Below are positions 63,860 through 64,000 of a DNA stretch of 64,000 nucleotides, piece after piece. Position 1 is the stretch's first letter, and every line of letters begins with the position of its first letter. This DNA is from Chlorobiota bacterium. Lineage in GTDB: Bacteria; Bacteroidota; Bacteroidia; Bacteroidales; JAADGE01. Position numbers and translations under genes: made by a program. Below the pieces are notes generated by a model. The model searched no databases, was not told the DNA's origin, and saw only the letters and a list, made by a program, of their open reading frames with translations. The stretch is from NCBI GenBank assembly GCA_013152535.1, contig JAADGE010000001.1, positions 126,007-190,006 on the forward strand, in the 5' to 3' direction.

Positions 63860-64000
63860 GTGAAAGAGATTATTATTGAAATAAGAGATTTTTTAAAGTC
63901 CGATTTTAATATTTACGCATACGGTTATACCTTTTTTTTCTTAATTGCAGCAGTATTTTTTAATTACAAATACGATTTTGAAGACAGCTTTATTAATAGT
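63860..64000 (+). CDS. Membrane protein, N-terminal part (gene runs off the right edge)
   Basis: 47 codons from a GTG start. The segment begins with an amphipathic stretch (KEIIIEIRDFLKSDFNIY) and then a hydrophobic helix (YTFFFLIAAVFFNY) followed by an acidic loop (DFEDSF). This opening resembles the start of Bacteroidota CPBP-type intramembrane proteases, but too little is present to name it. Codon use is like the rest of the window. Confidence 0.5.
   Translation, partial: MKEIIIEIRDFLKSDFNIYAYGYTFFFLIAAVFFNYKYDFEDSFINS

Overview
This 64 kb window is a chromosomal segment of a low-GC bacterium of the phylum Bacteroidota. Several independent signs agree on this. Two proteins carry type IX secretion sorting domains: a gliding-motility type domain on the SprB-repeat protein at 6187-10746 and a short C-terminal one on the redoxin-like protein at 28138-29196. 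Bacteroidota-style promoters (TTG, about 19-22 bases, then TAnnTTTG) recur upstream of genes. Shine-Dalgarno sequences are nearly absent. The family set (TPR-HTH regulators, long LepB, long-insert Rho, PKD lipoproteins) is also typical. Tryptophanase, a molybdenum hydroxylase and a rich set of prolyl-type peptidases suggest an anaerobic or microaerobic organism that degrades peptides and amino acids. Apart from one perfect palindrome pair and one short tandem repeat there is no sign of phage, transposon, CRISPR or tRNA genes; I saw no rRNA.

Layout. 1-5002: end of thiol peroxidase, a dipeptidyl peptidase IV, ribosomal protein L19, an rsmE-DUF4159 operon and a small phosphoesterase. 5160-10746: an outer-membrane protein gene whose signal peptide is broken at a T10 tract, and a 1519-residue adhesin-like protein with 13 SprB repeats and 4 PKD domains. 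10961-17676: tryptophanase, a three-gene operon (DUF1858/DUF2249, an oxidase-subunit-I-like membrane protein, a MIP18-type Fe-S factor), a cation diffusion facilitator, and a lone trpB preceded by an apparent tryptophan attenuator with a Trp-Trp leader peptide. 17804-21462: an operon of MFS transporter, DUF364 protein and a membrane/NTPase fusion. 21631-28070: a SiaB-SiaB-SiaC partner-switch operon that also carries xseB, followed by a giant sensor phosphatase. 28138-34882: redoxin-like secreted protein, two palindromes, dapB-lepB, a TPR-HTH regulator, two small secreted proteins. 34968-38245: the thrS-infC-rpmI-rplT translation operon, in which infC appears to start at ATC behind a strong GGAGG. 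38435-43112: molybdenum hydroxylase, an unknown protein, lgt. 43347-57337: deoxynucleoside kinase, prolyl oligopeptidase, glyA, small proteins, a penicillin-acylase homologue, a Tim44-like/TPM pair, gmk, oligopeptidase B. 57418-64000: lptB, a class IV aminotransferase, a TonB-dependent receptor, rho and the start of a membrane protein.

How the parts may work together. Three S9-family peptidases plus tryptophanase point to peptide use; tryptophanase releases indole, and the lone trpB could re-use indole with serine. The attenuator would couple trpB expression to tryptophan supply. The most system-like region is 21631-28070: two kinases and a phosphatase acting on a SiaC-type switch protein, with the phosphatase fused to two periplasmic ligand-binding domains and a beta-propeller, so that an extracytoplasmic small molecule could set the phosphorylation state of a cytoplasmic switch. 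The best candidates for follow-up are that module, the trp attenuator, the ATC start of infC and the transporter-like NTPase fusion at 17804-19513.
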